Assembly (NCBI GenBank): GCA_028870315.1
Contig: JAGWPW010000039.1
Location: 1-55,513, forward strand
Length of the DNA: 55,513 nt
Reading direction: 5' to 3'
From: Sphingomonadales bacterium
GTDB lineage: Bacteria; Pseudomonadota; Alphaproteobacteria; Sphingomonadales; Sphingomonadaceae
The notes under the pieces are model-generated. The model ran no database searches. It saw only the letters and a program-made list of their open reading frames with translations, and had not been told where the DNA came from. Of this stretch, positions 1-8,379 are shown piece after piece. Both the position numbers and the translations under genes were made by a program. The first letter of the stretch is position 1; each line of letters starts with the position of its first letter.

Positions 1-3
1 CAC

Positions 4-84
4 TTATTCCTGTTGTCGCCCATTGCCACGCCGCGTCACATGGCGGGCAATGCCGGGAATTACATATCGAGCCAGTCGCGCCAT
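4..84 (-). pseudogene. RAYT (REP-associated tyrosine transposase) N-terminal remnant
   Basis: An ATG at 84 opens a 26-codon frame reading MARLARYVIPGIARHV, then TRRGNGRQQE and a TAA. This matches the start of Y1/IS200-like REP-associated transposases (usual pattern MARLAR..PG.PHHVTQRGNGR). Intact members continue with the catalytic HUH and Tyr regions for well over 100 residues, so this is only a stub. A purine-rich GAAGGTG precedes the ATG. The same stub end recurs, more decayed and inverted, at 44119-44161. Confidence 0.75.
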
Positions 85-108
85 GACCGCACCTTCTCAT
101 GCACGAAA

Positions 109-194
109 CCCGCCGTCAATTAAGTGCAGTGTCACCGTAATCCCCGCCGTCAATTAAGTGCAGTGTCGCCGTAATCCCGTAATCCCGTAATCCG
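109..194 (+). repeat. Tandem REP-like repeats beside the RAYT remnant
   Basis: Two 33-bp units (109-141 and 143-175, period 34) differ at one base and share the core AAGTGCAGTGTC[A/G]CCGTAAT. Two further CCCGTAAT octamers follow (176-191). The core also follows the RAYT stub at 44155-44180. Read with the stub on the minus strand, these units lie upstream of its ATG in inverted orientation to the copy after its stop, the usual REP arrangement around a RAYT. The rest of 1-286 has no gene. Confidence 0.65.
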
Positions 195-286
195 GGCTCC
201 AACCACCCCGGCCAGAGAGCGCTCTTAAGCATTGCTTAGGCATTTTCCTTGAGAAGAGGGCAACGATCGAGACGGGGGATTGCGCC

Positions 287-2050
287 TTGGCCACGGCCGC
301 TTTCAGGAGATTGCCCGGCGCGCGCGCCATCGTGGCGATCTGGCTTGGCTGCGCGGCGGCGCTGATCGCCCTTGCCTGGCCCGATATCGCAAGGCTGCAT
401 GCCGGCGATTCGGATGATTACATGCGGCTTCTCGAAGTGCGCGACCTGCTTGCCGGCCAGCATTGGTTCGACCTCCACCAATACCGCATGAACCCGCCTT
501 TCGGGGCGAGCATGCATTGGTCGCGGCTCGTCGATCTGCCGATCGCTGCGGCGCTGCTCGTCGCCAGGGGATTTCTCGCCGAACCCTTCGCGTCGGCGGC
601 GGCGATGACCGTGGTGCCGCTTCTCGAACTGCTCGTCGCCATGCTGATGATGCGCCGCATGCTGCTGGCGCTGGGCGAAAGCGAAGCGGTTGCGCGCATC
701 GGCGCCGCGATCCTGCTGCTGTTTCCGATGCTGCTCAGCAATTTCCTGCCGCTGCGCATCGATCACCATGCCTGGCAGGCGATTGCGGCGCTAGCCTGCC
801 TGGCCGCATCACGCCGGCCGGGGTGGCGTGGGGCGGCGGCGACCGGGCTGCTCGCGGCGATCTGGCTGTCGATCTCGCTCGAGGGCGAACTGCTGGTCGT
901 CGCGCTCGCCGGGCTGATGGCGTTGCGCTATCTGCTCCGCCGCGAGAACGCGCTGGCGCCCTTCCTGCTCGGCTGCGGCGCGGCGCTGCTGGTGCTGTTC
1001 CTTGCGACGCGGGGGCCGGCGCTGCTGCTGCATCCAACCTGCGATACCGCCGGGCTGCCGCATATCGCCGCCTTCGCGGGCTGCGGGGCGCTGGCGCTGG
1101 GGCTGCCACGCCTGCGCTGGCAGGCGCATCCGATCGCGCGCGGGCTGGCGCTGGCGATCATCGGCGGCATCGGCATGGCGCTGATCGCGCTGCCGCTGGG
1201 CCCCTGTGCGATCGATCCCTATCACGGCATGGACGGGCTGATCCGTGCGGTGTGGTTCGCCAATATTCCCGAAGGGCTGCCGATCCCCCGCCAGGACCCG
1301 CAGACGGTGGCGATGCTGGTGTGGTCGCTCGCGCTGCTGCTCGCCGGATTTGCCATGGTCAGGCGCCGCGCGGCACACCCCGAGCGCTGGACCGAGCCGT
1401 TTCTCTTCGCGCTCGCCGCGGTGCTGCTGTCCTTCGCCATGCTGCGCGGCGCGGTGGCGGCGCAATTGCTCGCGGTGCCGTTCTCGGCGCTGCTGCTGGC
1501 GAATCTGTGGCCCAAGGCACGCGCCATTGCTCCGGCGCCACTGCGGATCGTCGCGACGTTGGCGGTGCTTTTGCTGCTCACCCCGACCTTTGCCTCGGCG
1601 GCGGGCAAGCTGGCCGAAGGCGCCGCCGCGCGCAGCGATGCGCCCGCGCGCGGCACGCCGCCGGCAACGGGCGGCGCCTGCGATTACGGAACGCTTGCCC
1701 GCCTGCCTGTCGCGCATCTCTTTGCCCCGCTCGATCCCGGACCCGAAATCCTCGTGCGGACCGCGCACAGCGTCGTTGCCGGCGATTACCACCGCAATTT
1801 CGCCAAGATCCACGAGGTGCTCGCCGCCTTCACCGGCGATCCGCGCGGTGCCGAGGCGATCGTGCGCGCCAACCACGCGCGCTATCTCGTGTTCTGCGCA
1901 AGCTCGGGCGAGAGCCGTATCCTTGCCGCGCAGCGCCCCGACAGCCTTGCCGCCACGCTCCGCGCCGGCCGCGCGCCTGACTGGCTGACGCCGCAGCCCG
2001 GCTTTGCCGGCGCGCTGCGCGTCTATGCGCTCAGGCCGGGACAAAGCTGA
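287..2050 (+). CDS. Multi-pass membrane protein, possibly GT-C glycosyltransferase-like
   Basis: This 587-residue protein has roughly ten hydrophobic segments and a periplasmic-looking C-terminal region from about residue 440. After the first membrane segment it has GDSDDYMRLLEVRDL and then NPPFGASMHWSRLVD. An acidic pair in the first external loop followed by such a segment resembles GT-C type enzymes that use lipid-linked sugars, but I cannot name a substrate. The start is a TTG with GGGGGA about nine bases upstream. Its last 20 bases overlap the convergent msrB gene. A plain 'membrane protein of unknown function' is the safe reading. Confidence 0.8.
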   Translation: MATAAFRRLPGARAIVAIWLGCAAALIALAWPDIARLHAGDSDDYMRLLEVRDLLAGQHWFDLHQYRMNPPFGASMHWSRLVDLPIAAALLVARGFLAEPFASAAAMTVVPLLELLVAMLMMRRMLLALGESEAVARIGAAILLLFPMLLSNFLPLRIDHHAWQAIAALACLAASRRPGWRGAAATGLLAAIWLSISLEGELLVVALAGLMALRYLLRRENALAPFLLGCGAALLVLFLATRGPALLLHPTCDTAGLPHIAAFAGCGALALGLPRLRWQAHPIARGLALAIIGGIGMALIALPLGPCAIDPYHGMDGLIRAVWFANIPEGLPIPRQDPQTVAMLVWSLALLLAGFAMVRRRAAHPERWTEPFLFALAAVLLSFAMLRGAVAAQLLAVPFSALLLANLWPKARAIAPAPLRIVATLAVLLLLTPTFASAAGKLAEGAAARSDAPARGTPPATGGACDYGTLARLPVAHLFAPLDPGPEILVRTAHSVVAGDYHRNFAKIHEVLAAFTGDPRGAEAIVRANHARYLVFCASSGESRILAAQRPDSLAATLRAGRAPDWLTPQPGFAGALRVYALRPGQS

Positions 2051-2519
2051 GCGCGACCCCGTCCATGCAATAGCGCTTGCCGGTGGGCGGCGGGCCATCA
2101 TCGAAGACATGGCCGAGATGGCCGCCGCAGCGCGCGCAATGGACCTCGGTGCGCGGGATGCCGCCCGAAAGATCGGTCATGGTGTCGATCGCATGCGGCA
2201 GCGGCTGCCAGAAGCTGGGCCAGCCGGTGCCGCTGTCGAACTTGGTCGCCGAACTGTAGAGCGGGTTGCCGTCGGCAACGCAGCAGAAGATGCCCTTGCG
2301 GTGCTCGTTGAGCAGCGGCGAACTGAACGGCTGCTCGGTCCCCTGCTCGCGCAGGATGTAATATTGCGCCGGGGTCAGCCGCTTCTTCCATTCGGCATCG
2401 GTGAAATGGACCGGATAGGCCATGGCATCGGCCGCGCCGCCACAGCCGGCGACAAGCGGCAGCACGGTGCCCACCCCAAGCCAGCCGAGGAATGCGCGGC
2501 GAGTCGAGCGATCGGTCAT
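2031..2519 (-). CDS. msrB: Peptide-methionine (R)-S-oxide reductase MsrB, exported
   Basis: MsrB reduces methionine-R-sulfoxide in proteins. The 162-residue protein starts at an ATG with GGAGG seven bases upstream. It opens with a Tat-like signal (TRRAFLGWLG) and a hydrophobic stretch ending LVAGC, which could also be a lipobox, so an envelope location is likely. Family signatures are KFDSGTGWPSFW, CARCGGHLGHVFDDGP and the catalytic RYCMDG near the C-terminus. The first CxxC of the zinc site is not intact: FCCVADG stands where most homologs have CxxC, while the second pair (CARC) is present. The enzyme may be a zinc-poor form. Confidence 0.93.
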   Translation of the reverse strand: MTDRSTRRAFLGWLGVGTVLPLVAGCGGAADAMAYPVHFTDAEWKKRLTPAQYYILREQGTEQPFSSPLLNEHRKGIFCCVADGNPLYSSATKFDSGTGWPSFWQPLPHAIDTMTDLSGGIPRTEVHCARCGGHLGHVFDDGPPPTGKRYCMDGVALSFVPA

Positions 2520-2644
2520 GCGAGCCTCCATCCTTGCCTTATACGGCAGAACGGGGCGGGCAGGTTACCGGTTTCGCGATTTTTTGGAGAGGCAGGGGAT
2601 TCCGGGACCAACAGGCCCCGGGGTCCATGCCGACTTGCCTCGCC

Positions 2645-2685
2645 AAGGGAAGCGCAAGGGGCCATATGCCCCTCGCGCTTCCCTT
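2645..2685 (-). terminator. Long hairpin downstream of rplT
   Basis: AAGGGAAGCGC (2645-2655) pairs with GCGCTTCCCTT (2675-2685), and GGGGC pairs with GCCCC inside, around a CATAT loop. There is no strong T-run. It sits between rplT and msrB, both leftward. Eighteen bases of it recur at 50151-50168, so it may be a dispersed palindrome used as a terminator. Confidence 0.55.
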
Positions 2686-2692
2686 GTCCGTC

Positions 2693-3049
2693 TCAGGCCA
2701 GCGCCTGCCTCGCCTGCGCGATCACCGCGGCGAACACGCCGCCTTCGTTCATCGCGAGATCGGCCATGACCTTGCGGTCAAGCGTGATGCCGGCAAGCTT
2801 GGCGCCGTGGATGAACTGCGAATAGGTCAGCCCCTCGGCGCGGACCGCGGCGTTGATCCGCTGGATCCACAGCGCGCGGAACGTCCGCTTCTTCACCTTG
2901 CGGTCGCGGTAGGCGTATTGCCCGGCCTTTTCGACCGCCTGGCGGGCGACGCGGATGGTGTTCTTGCGGCGGCCACGATAGCCCTTGGCTTCCTCGAGGA
3001 CCCGCTTGTGCCTGGCGTGAGTGGTCACACCCCGTTTGATACGTGACAT
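2693..3049 (-). CDS. rplT: 50S ribosomal protein L20
   Basis: L20 binds 23S rRNA early in large-subunit assembly. The 118-residue protein has the normal length and the expected opening ([16 protein letters not shown]), a basic N-terminal helix ([13 protein letters not shown]) and the conserved [19 protein letters not shown]. It lies 11 bases after rpmI, the universal L35-L20 pair. A strong hairpin follows directly, so phenylalanyl-tRNA synthetase genes, often next in alphaproteobacteria, are not here. Confidence 0.98.
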   Translation of the reverse strand: MSRIKRGVTTHARHKRVLEEAKGYRGRRKNTIRVARQAVEKAGQYAYRDRKVKKRTFRALWIQRINAAVRAEGLTYSQFIHGAKLAGITLDRKVMADLAMNEGGVFAAVIAQARQALA

Positions 3050-3060
3050 CGATCAGATCC

Positions 3061-3264
3061 TCAGTTCAGCCCGTAGGGCGCCCATTTCTTGATCACCTTG
3101 GCATCGGCGTCGGAGATGACGTCGGCGCCGCGGTGCTGGCGGATATATTTGGCGTTGTGGCTGATGAGGCGGTGACGCTTGCCCACCGCACCGTGCTTGA
3201 TCTTGCCGGTGGCGGTGAGCTTGAAGCGTTTCTTGACGCCGCTCTTGGTCTTGAGCTTGGGCAT
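3061..3264 (-). CDS. rpmI: 50S ribosomal protein L35
   Basis: The 67-residue basic protein MPKLKTKSGVKKRFKL shows the standard L35 opening and the LISHNAKYIRQHRG segment. The start is an ATG with AAGGAGACG just upstream. It is the first gene of the L35-L20 pair. No infC lies immediately upstream; the preceding gene is a gamma-glutamylcyclotransferase-like gene, 133 bases away. Confidence 0.97.
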   Translation of the reverse strand: MPKLKTKSGVKKRFKLTATGKIKHGAVGKRHRLISHNAKYIRQHRGADVISDADAKVIKKWAPYGLN

Positions 3265-3397
3265 TTTCGTCTCCTTGGGTGCGACGCGTCAGACCGGCCA
3301 TGGCAGCCCTTGATAGCCAGGCAGGTCATCGAAACCCACGTCGATGGAAGCGCGGGCGCATAGGAGGGAAGCGCAAGCAAGGCAAGCGAAACCCGCG

Positions 3398-3838
3398 CTA
3401 TGCGCCGTAGGCGGTGAAACCATGCGCGGCGAGCCATGCCGCGAAATCGCCTCCGGATATCCGCCGCGCCCCGCTGGGTAGCTTGCGGTTGTAGAGATAA
3501 AGCCCGGCGCGCCGCCGTGCCTTGCCGGCGAGGACGATCGCCGGCTGGCGCCAATAGGACGATTGCTTGCGGGCCTTGCGCCGGCACTCCTCCCAGCCGT
3601 CGAGACGCGCCTCGTCGCGCGCGTCGAAGCCGGAGGTTGTCTCGTAGAACCGGCCATGGACCCAGCCATTGCCGGGGCGCAGCGCCGGATACCAGCCCCT
3701 GGCATCGGGGATCGCCCAGAGCGTGCCGCGCGTGCGCGCCGGGCCGAGGCAGACGAGCCGGTCATGGACCGCGCGCGCGACCAGGTTGCCGCTGCCGGCG
3801 ATCAGCGTGCCGTAGAAGAAGAAGCGCAGCGCCGGCAC
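3398..3838 (-). CDS. Gamma-glutamylcyclotransferase-like (AIG2/GGCT fold) protein
   Basis: The protein begins with the fold's signature strand and turn (FFFYGTLIAGSGN) and continues with VHGRFYETTSG and an LDGWEEC segment typical of AIG2/GGCT-like proteins. I chose the GTG at 3838 (VPALRFFFYGTL, 146 residues). It lies four bases after the hisN stop, so translation is probably coupled. Members cleave gamma-glutamyl amines or have unknown substrates; the sequence does not say which. Confidence 0.8.
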   Translation of the reverse strand: MPALRFFFYGTLIAGSGNLVARAVHDRLVCLGPARTRGTLWAIPDARGWYPALRPGNGWVHGRFYETTSGFDARDEARLDGWEECRRKARKQSSYWRQPAIVLAGKARRRAGLYLYNRKLPSGARRISGGDFAAWLAAHGFTAYGA

Positions 3839-3842
3839 AGGC

Positions 3843-4625
3843 TCAATGCGCGCAGGCGAGCGCCTCGACCACATCTTCCAGCCGCGCCGGATCGCCGAGC
3901 GCGAGGACGTGGCCGTCGGAGCCCTGATGCAGCGGCTCGCCGTTCCAGTCGGCCATGGTGCCGCCCGCGCCCTCGACCACCGGCACCAGCGCCGCCCAGT
4001 CGTGGAGCTTGAGGTTCGCCTCGCAGACCACGTCGAGATGGCCCGAGGCGAGCATGGCGTAATTGTAGCAGTCGCCGCCCATCACCATGCGGCGGTAATC
4101 GGTCTTTGCCGCCAGCGCCATGAAGTGGTCGCCCTGGTGCTGGTCGAAATAATGCGGGCCGGTGGTGGCGATGGTCGCCTCGGCAAGCGCGCGGCAGGCG
4201 CGGGTGCGCGCGGGGCTGCCGTTGAGCGTGGTGGGGCGCCCGGTGACGCCCAGCCAGCGTTCGCCAAGGATCGGCTGGTCGATCAGCCCGAGCACCGGCC
4301 AGCCGTCGACGACCAGCGCGATCAGCGTGCCGAACAGTGGCCGCCCGGCCAGAAAGCCCGAGGTGCCGTCGATCGGATCGAGCACCCAGGCGCGGGTGGT
4401 GCTGCCGGCATCTTCGCCGAACTCCTCTCCGATAACCCCGTCACGGGGGACTTCGGCCTTGAGGATGCGGCGCATCGCTTCCTCGGCGGCGCGGTCGGCA
4501 AGGGTGACGGGGGTGGCGTCGGGCTTGCGCTCGCTGGCGAGCCCGGAACGGAAATGCGGCCGGATCGCGGCGCGGGCGGCGTCGGCGAGGCGATGGGCGA
4601 GAGCGATGTCGGATTCGAGGTTCAT
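3843..4625 (-). CDS. hisN: Histidinol-phosphatase, inositol monophosphatase family
   Basis: This 260-residue protein has the IMPase metal-site motifs: GEEFGED near residue 70, WVLDPIDGTSGF near 85 and LHDWAALVPVVEGAGG near 210. Length and motif spacing fit alphaproteobacterial HisN, which makes L-histidinol from its phosphate in histidine synthesis. Related IMPases act on myo-inositol phosphate or PAP, so the substrate is inferred. I took the ATG at 4625 (MNLESDIALAHRLAD); an in-frame start further upstream would add a low-complexity basic extension. Confidence 0.85.
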   Translation of the reverse strand: MNLESDIALAHRLADAARAAIRPHFRSGLASERKPDATPVTLADRAAEEAMRRILKAEVPRDGVIGEEFGEDAGSTTRAWVLDPIDGTSGFLAGRPLFGTLIALVVDGWPVLGLIDQPILGERWLGVTGRPTTLNGSPARTRACRALAEATIATTGPHYFDQHQGDHFMALAAKTDYRRMVMGGDCYNYAMLASGHLDVVCEANLKLHDWAALVPVVEGAGGTMADWNGEPLHQGSDGHVLALGDPARLEDVVEALACAH

Positions 4626-4693
4626 GGCGCCGCAGGCCTTATCCCGCTTCGCAGGATCGCGCGACCGTGACCTGCGCCGTACCGGGCGCAATT

Positions 4694-5629
4694 CTAGTCG
4701 AACAGGCTTGAAACCGAGCTTTCATCGGCGATCCGCCGTATCGCCTCGCCGATCAGGGAGGCGATCGGCAGGATGCGGATTTTATCCGAGGCTTGCGCGG
4801 CCTGGGTGGGGAGGATCGAATCGGTGATCACCAGTTCGGTGAGCGCCGAGCCGTTGACCCGCGCCACCGCGCCGCCCGACAGCACGCCGTGGGTGATATA
4901 GGCGGTGACGCTGGCGGCGCCTTCGTCGAGCAGCGCCTGCGCGGCGTTGCACAGCGTGCCGCCCGAATCGATGATATCGTCGATGAGGATGCAGGTGCGG
5001 CCCTTCACCGAGCCGATGATGTTCATCACCTCGGACTGGCCGGGCGCGTCGCGGCGCTTGTCGACGATGGCGAGCGGGGCGTTGTCGAGCCGCTTGGCGA
5101 GCGCGCGGGCACGCACGACACCGCCGACGTCGGGCGAGACGACCATCAGCCCGTCATCGGGATAGCGCGCCTGGATATCGGCGGCGATGACCGGCGCGGC
5201 ATAGAGGTTGTCGGTGGGGATATCGAAGAAGCCCTGGATCTGCCCGGCGTGGAGATCGACCGACAGCACGCGGTCGGCGCCGGCCTGGGTGATGAGATTG
5301 GCGACGAGCTTGGCCGAGATCGGGGTGCGCGAGCCCGATTTGCGGTCCTGCCGGGCATAGCCGAAATAGGGAATCACCGCGGTGATGCGTTTGGCCGAGG
5401 CGCGGCGCAGCGCATCGATGCAGATCAGCAGTTCCATGAGGTTGTCGTTGGTCGGAAAGCTGGTCGACTGGACGAGGAAGACATCCTCGCCGCGGACATT
5501 CTCGTGGATTTCGACGAACACCTCCTCGTCGGCGAAGCGGCGGACGCTGGCGTCGGTCAGCTTCAGTTCGAGATAGGCGGCGATCGCCTGCGCCAGCGGC
5601 AGGTTGCTGTTGCCGGCCATGAGTTTCAT
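4694..5629 (-). CDS. prs: Ribose-phosphate pyrophosphokinase
   Basis: The enzyme makes PRPP from ribose 5-phosphate and ATP for nucleotide, histidine and tryptophan synthesis. The 311-residue product has all class I features: the flexible-loop [18 protein letters not shown], the [18 protein letters not shown] region and the PRPP-binding loop [13 protein letters not shown]. It sits 68 bases upstream of hisN on the same strand, a pairing that makes metabolic sense because histidine synthesis begins with PRPP. Confidence 0.97.
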   Translation of the reverse strand: MKLMAGNSNLPLAQAIAAYLELKLTDASVRRFADEEVFVEIHENVRGEDVFLVQSTSFPTNDNLMELLICIDALRRASAKRITAVIPYFGYARQDRKSGSRTPISAKLVANLITQAGADRVLSVDLHAGQIQGFFDIPTDNLYAAPVIAADIQARYPDDGLMVVSPDVGGVVRARALAKRLDNAPLAIVDKRRDAPGQSEVMNIIGSVKGRTCILIDDIIDSGGTLCNAAQALLDEGAASVTAYITHGVLSGGAVARVNGSALTELVITDSILPTQAAQASDKIRILPIASLIGEAIRRIADESSVSSLFD

Positions 5630-5742
5630 CGCTGCTGCCTCCCCCGCTGCGCCGCCCCGAATTCGCGCGGCTCTAAATCAGCGTCGTCGAAATGCAATAT
5701 TTGGCGGCGGCTTTGCCCCGGCTGGCTCCGGTGGCCCGGTTC

Positions 5743-5785
5743 TGACATTTGCATCCGCCATCGGCCGGGTCGTGTGCAAATGTCA
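5743..5785. other. 11-bp perfect inverted repeat between glpX and prs
   Basis: TGACATTTGCA (5743-5753) is perfectly inverted as TGCAAATGTCA (5775-5785) with a 21-base spacer. It lies just downstream of glpX and upstream of prs. On the minus strand the right arm yields TTGACA, a possible -35, so it could be an operator and promoter for prs or a weak hairpin after glpX. Confidence 0.4.
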
Positions 5786-5796
5786 AAATCAATCCA

Positions 5797-6777
5797 CTAG
5801 CGTTCCCTTCGGTGTTCGCCCTTCACCCAGCGCACGGTGCGCGAGCTGGCGCGCATGACCACGCTTTCGGTGGTCATCACCCCGTCCTTGCGGTGCTTGA
5901 CGCCGGCGAGCAGCGATCCGTCGGTGACCCCGGTCGCGGCGAAGATGCAGTCACCCTTCGCGAGATCCTGAAGGTCATAGATGCGGTTGAGATCGCTGAT
6001 CCCCCATTTGCGCGCGCGCGCCTTCTCGTCCTCGTTGCGGAACAGGAGCCGGCCCTTGAACTGGCCGCCGACGCAGCGCAGCGCCGCCGCCGCGAGCACG
6101 CCTTCGGGCGCGCCGCCCGAACCCATGTAGATATCGATGCCGGTGTCCTCGTTGGTGGTGGCGATCACGCCCGCGACATCGCCATCGGGGATGAGCTGGA
6201 TGCCGCAGCCGATCTTGCGCAGCTCGGCGATGAGATCGGCGTGGCGCGGGCGGTCGAGCACGCAGACGATGATCTCGTCGGGCCGGACGCCCTTGGCCTT
6301 CGCTACCGCCTCGACATTGGCGGCGGGCGACCTCGCAAGGTCGATCACCCCCTCGGGATAGCCCGGGCCGACCGCGAGCTTGTCCATATAGACGTCGGGC
6401 GCGTTCAACAGGCAGCCCTCCTCGGCGATCGCCAGCACCGCGAGCGCGTTGGGGCCGGCCTTGGCGGTGATGGTGGTGCCTTCGAGCGGATCGAGCGCGA
6501 TGTCGATCTTCGGCCCCTTGCCCTGGGCCGCGCCGACCTTCTCGCCGATATAGAGCATCGGCGCCTCGTCGCGCTCACCCTCGCCGATGACCACGGTGCC
6601 GTCCATGTAGAGTTCGTTGAGCGCGGCGCGCATCGCCTCGACCGCGGCGGCATCGGCGGCCTTTTCATCGCCGCGGCCGACCAGCCGCGCGGCGTGGATC
6701 GCCGCCGCCTCGGTCACGCGGACCATTTCGAGCACGAGCACGCGGTCGAGAATGTGGCTGGCAGGGGTCGAGCTCAT
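5797..6777 (-). CDS. glpX: Class II fructose-1,6-bisphosphatase GlpX
   Basis: GlpX removes the 1-phosphate of fructose 1,6-bisphosphate in gluconeogenesis. The 326-residue protein has the family metal-site motifs GTVVIGEGERDEAPML near residue 60 and IALDPLEGTTITAKAG near 95, plus YMGSGGAPEGVLAAAALRC near 220. Hom-glpX adjacency on one strand is common in alphaproteobacteria. The gap to hom is 115 bases, so it may have its own promoter. Confidence 0.96.
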   Translation of the reverse strand: MSSTPASHILDRVLVLEMVRVTEAAAIHAARLVGRGDEKAADAAAVEAMRAALNELYMDGTVVIGEGERDEAPMLYIGEKVGAAQGKGPKIDIALDPLEGTTITAKAGPNALAVLAIAEEGCLLNAPDVYMDKLAVGPGYPEGVIDLARSPAANVEAVAKAKGVRPDEIIVCVLDRPRHADLIAELRKIGCGIQLIPDGDVAGVIATTNEDTGIDIYMGSGGAPEGVLAAAALRCVGGQFKGRLLFRNEDEKARARKWGISDLNRIYDLQDLAKGDCIFAATGVTDGSLLAGVKHRKDGVMTTESVVMRASSRTVRWVKGEHRRER

Positions 6778-6892
6778 GCGGGGCGGATCCTGTTGCGGGG
6801 AGTCGCAGCGCGATTAGCCAGCGCGCGGGGGCTTGTCGAGGGAAGCGGGCGCGTGAAACGGCGCGCAGGCCGGGATTGCCGGGGACGGAAGG

Positions 6893-8275
6893 CTATTTTT
6901 CGATGAGATGCATGACCAGTGGCTTCGCCAGCAGGCTCGGCGAGCCGTCGAGCAGCCGCAGGGCCTCGGTCACCGCCGCCTCGGGCGCCTCATGCGTCAC
7001 CATCGCGACCAGCACCTCGCCCTCGCTGTCGGCGCGCCCCTTCTGCATCAGGCTTTCGATCGAGACGCCCGCGTCGCGCATCGCCGCGGTGATCTCGGCA
7101 AGCACGCCCGGACGGTCGGCGACGATGAAGCGCAGATAGGCGCGGGCGCGGCGGTGGCCCGAGGCGGCCGGCGGCAGCGCTTCGAGATTGGCGACCGGCA
7201 CCGAAAACGGCATGTCGGCCTCGAAGCCCTGGGCGATGCCGCGGGCGATGTCGATGATATCCGCCACCACCGCGCTCGCGGTCGGCCCGTCGCCCGCGCC
7301 CGCGCCCTGGAACAGCAGCCGGCCGGAGAAATTGCCTTCGACGACCACCGCGTTGGTCGGCCCGTCGACATGCGCGAGCGGATGATCGAAGGGCACGAGA
7401 CAGGGCTGCACCCGCTGGAACAGGCCGCGACCGCCTTCTCCTTCGAGCTCGGCCATGGCGATCAGCCGGATGACATGGCCCAGCGCCTCGGCCTCGGCGA
7501 TGTCGGCGGCAAGGATGCGGGTGATCCCGGTGGTCTCGACCGCGGTGAAGTCGATCTGCGTGCCATAGGCGAGCGCGGCGAGGATCGCGAGCTTGTGCGC
7601 GGCATCGGTGCCCTCGATGTCGAAGGCGGGATCGGCCTCGGCATAGCCGAGCGCCTGCGCTTCGGCGAGAACGTCGGCGAAATCGCGGCCGCTGTCCTCC
7701 ATGGTCGAGAGGATGTAATTGCAGGTGCCGTTGAGGATGCCATAGACCCGGTCGACGGCATTGGCGGCAGCGCCCTCGCGCAGCCCCTTGATCACCGGCA
7801 CGCCGCCGGCGACCGCGGCTTCGAAGCGCAAGGGCGCGCCGCTTTGCTCGCCCAGCGCGGCAAGCTCCATGCCATGATGCGCGATCATCGCCTTGTTGGC
7901 GGTGACCAGCGCGCGGCCGCTGCGCAGCGCCTGGCGCGCCAGCGTCAGCGCGGGGCCATCGGCGCCGCCGACCAGTTCGACGACGACATCGACATCCGCG
8001 CGCGCAGCCATGCGCGTCATGTCGTCTTCCCAGGCATAGCGCGTCATGTCGAGGCCGCGGTCCTTGTCGCGATCGCGCGCGCTGACGGCGGTAACGATGA
8101 TCGGCCGCCCCGCGCGCCGGGCGATCAGCGCGCCATTCGCCTCGATCAGCCGCAGCACGCCGCCGCCGACGGTGCCGAGCCCGGCCAGCGCGATGCGCAG
8201 CGGCGCCCCCGCCGCGGGCCGGCGCATGCGCGCGGGCGTTTGCGCTTGTGTTCCCGTTTGCGCGCCTTCGGCCAT
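6893..8275 (-). CDS. hom: Homoserine dehydrogenase with ACT domain
   Basis: The enzyme reduces aspartate semialdehyde to homoserine for threonine and methionine. The 460-residue protein has a Rossmann start (RIALAGLGTVGGGVLRL), the catalytic-domain NKAMIAHHG and YGILNGTCNYIL motifs, and a C-terminal ACT domain (DRPGVLAEITAAMRDAGVSI) that usually binds threonine for feedback control. I chose the ATG at 8275, with AAGGGGAT about six bases upstream, over a longer frame. Confidence 0.96.
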   Translation of the reverse strand: MAEGAQTGTQAQTPARMRRPAAGAPLRIALAGLGTVGGGVLRLIEANGALIARRAGRPIIVTAVSARDRDKDRGLDMTRYAWEDDMTRMAARADVDVVVELVGGADGPALTLARQALRSGRALVTANKAMIAHHGMELAALGEQSGAPLRFEAAVAGGVPVIKGLREGAAANAVDRVYGILNGTCNYILSTMEDSGRDFADVLAEAQALGYAEADPAFDIEGTDAAHKLAILAALAYGTQIDFTAVETTGITRILAADIAEAEALGHVIRLIAMAELEGEGGRGLFQRVQPCLVPFDHPLAHVDGPTNAVVVEGNFSGRLLFQGAGAGDGPTASAVVADIIDIARGIAQGFEADMPFSVPVANLEALPPAASGHRRARAYLRFIVADRPGVLAEITAAMRDAGVSIESLMQKGRADSEGEVLVAMVTHEAPEAAVTEALRLLDGSPSLLAKPLVMHLIEK

Positions 8276-8335
8276 GCTGATCCCCTTGGTTTCGCGCCGG
8301 GCCTCTAGACGATGGTTACGACAAGGCAAAGGGCC

Positions 8336-8367
8336 GGCTGGTCCCGGCGATTACCCGCCGGCCAGCC
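8336..8367 (-). terminator. GC-rich hairpin between SDR and hom
   Basis: GGCTGG (8336-8341) pairs with CCAGCC (8362-8367), with GGCG/CGCC pairing inside. It lies just downstream of the leftward SDR gene, and on the minus strand is followed by CCTTTGCCTTGTC, a weak T-rich stretch. A riboswitch for hom was considered, but no known fold is recognisable. Confidence 0.45.
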
Positions 8368-8379
8368 GCGCCGCCGCGC

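Noticed and set aside
109-194. Short CCCGTAAT and 33-bp tandem repeats as a CRISPR array
   Set aside because: The units abut with no variable spacers and match REP sequence at 44155; no cas genes are present.
4793-5800. Long open frame antisense to prs
   Set aside because: It is a by-product of GC-rich codon use in prs, which is unambiguous on the other strand.
8276-8379. Riboswitch upstream of hom
   Set aside because: The hairpins fit a terminator of the preceding SDR gene; no SAM, SAH or threonine-type element could be matched.
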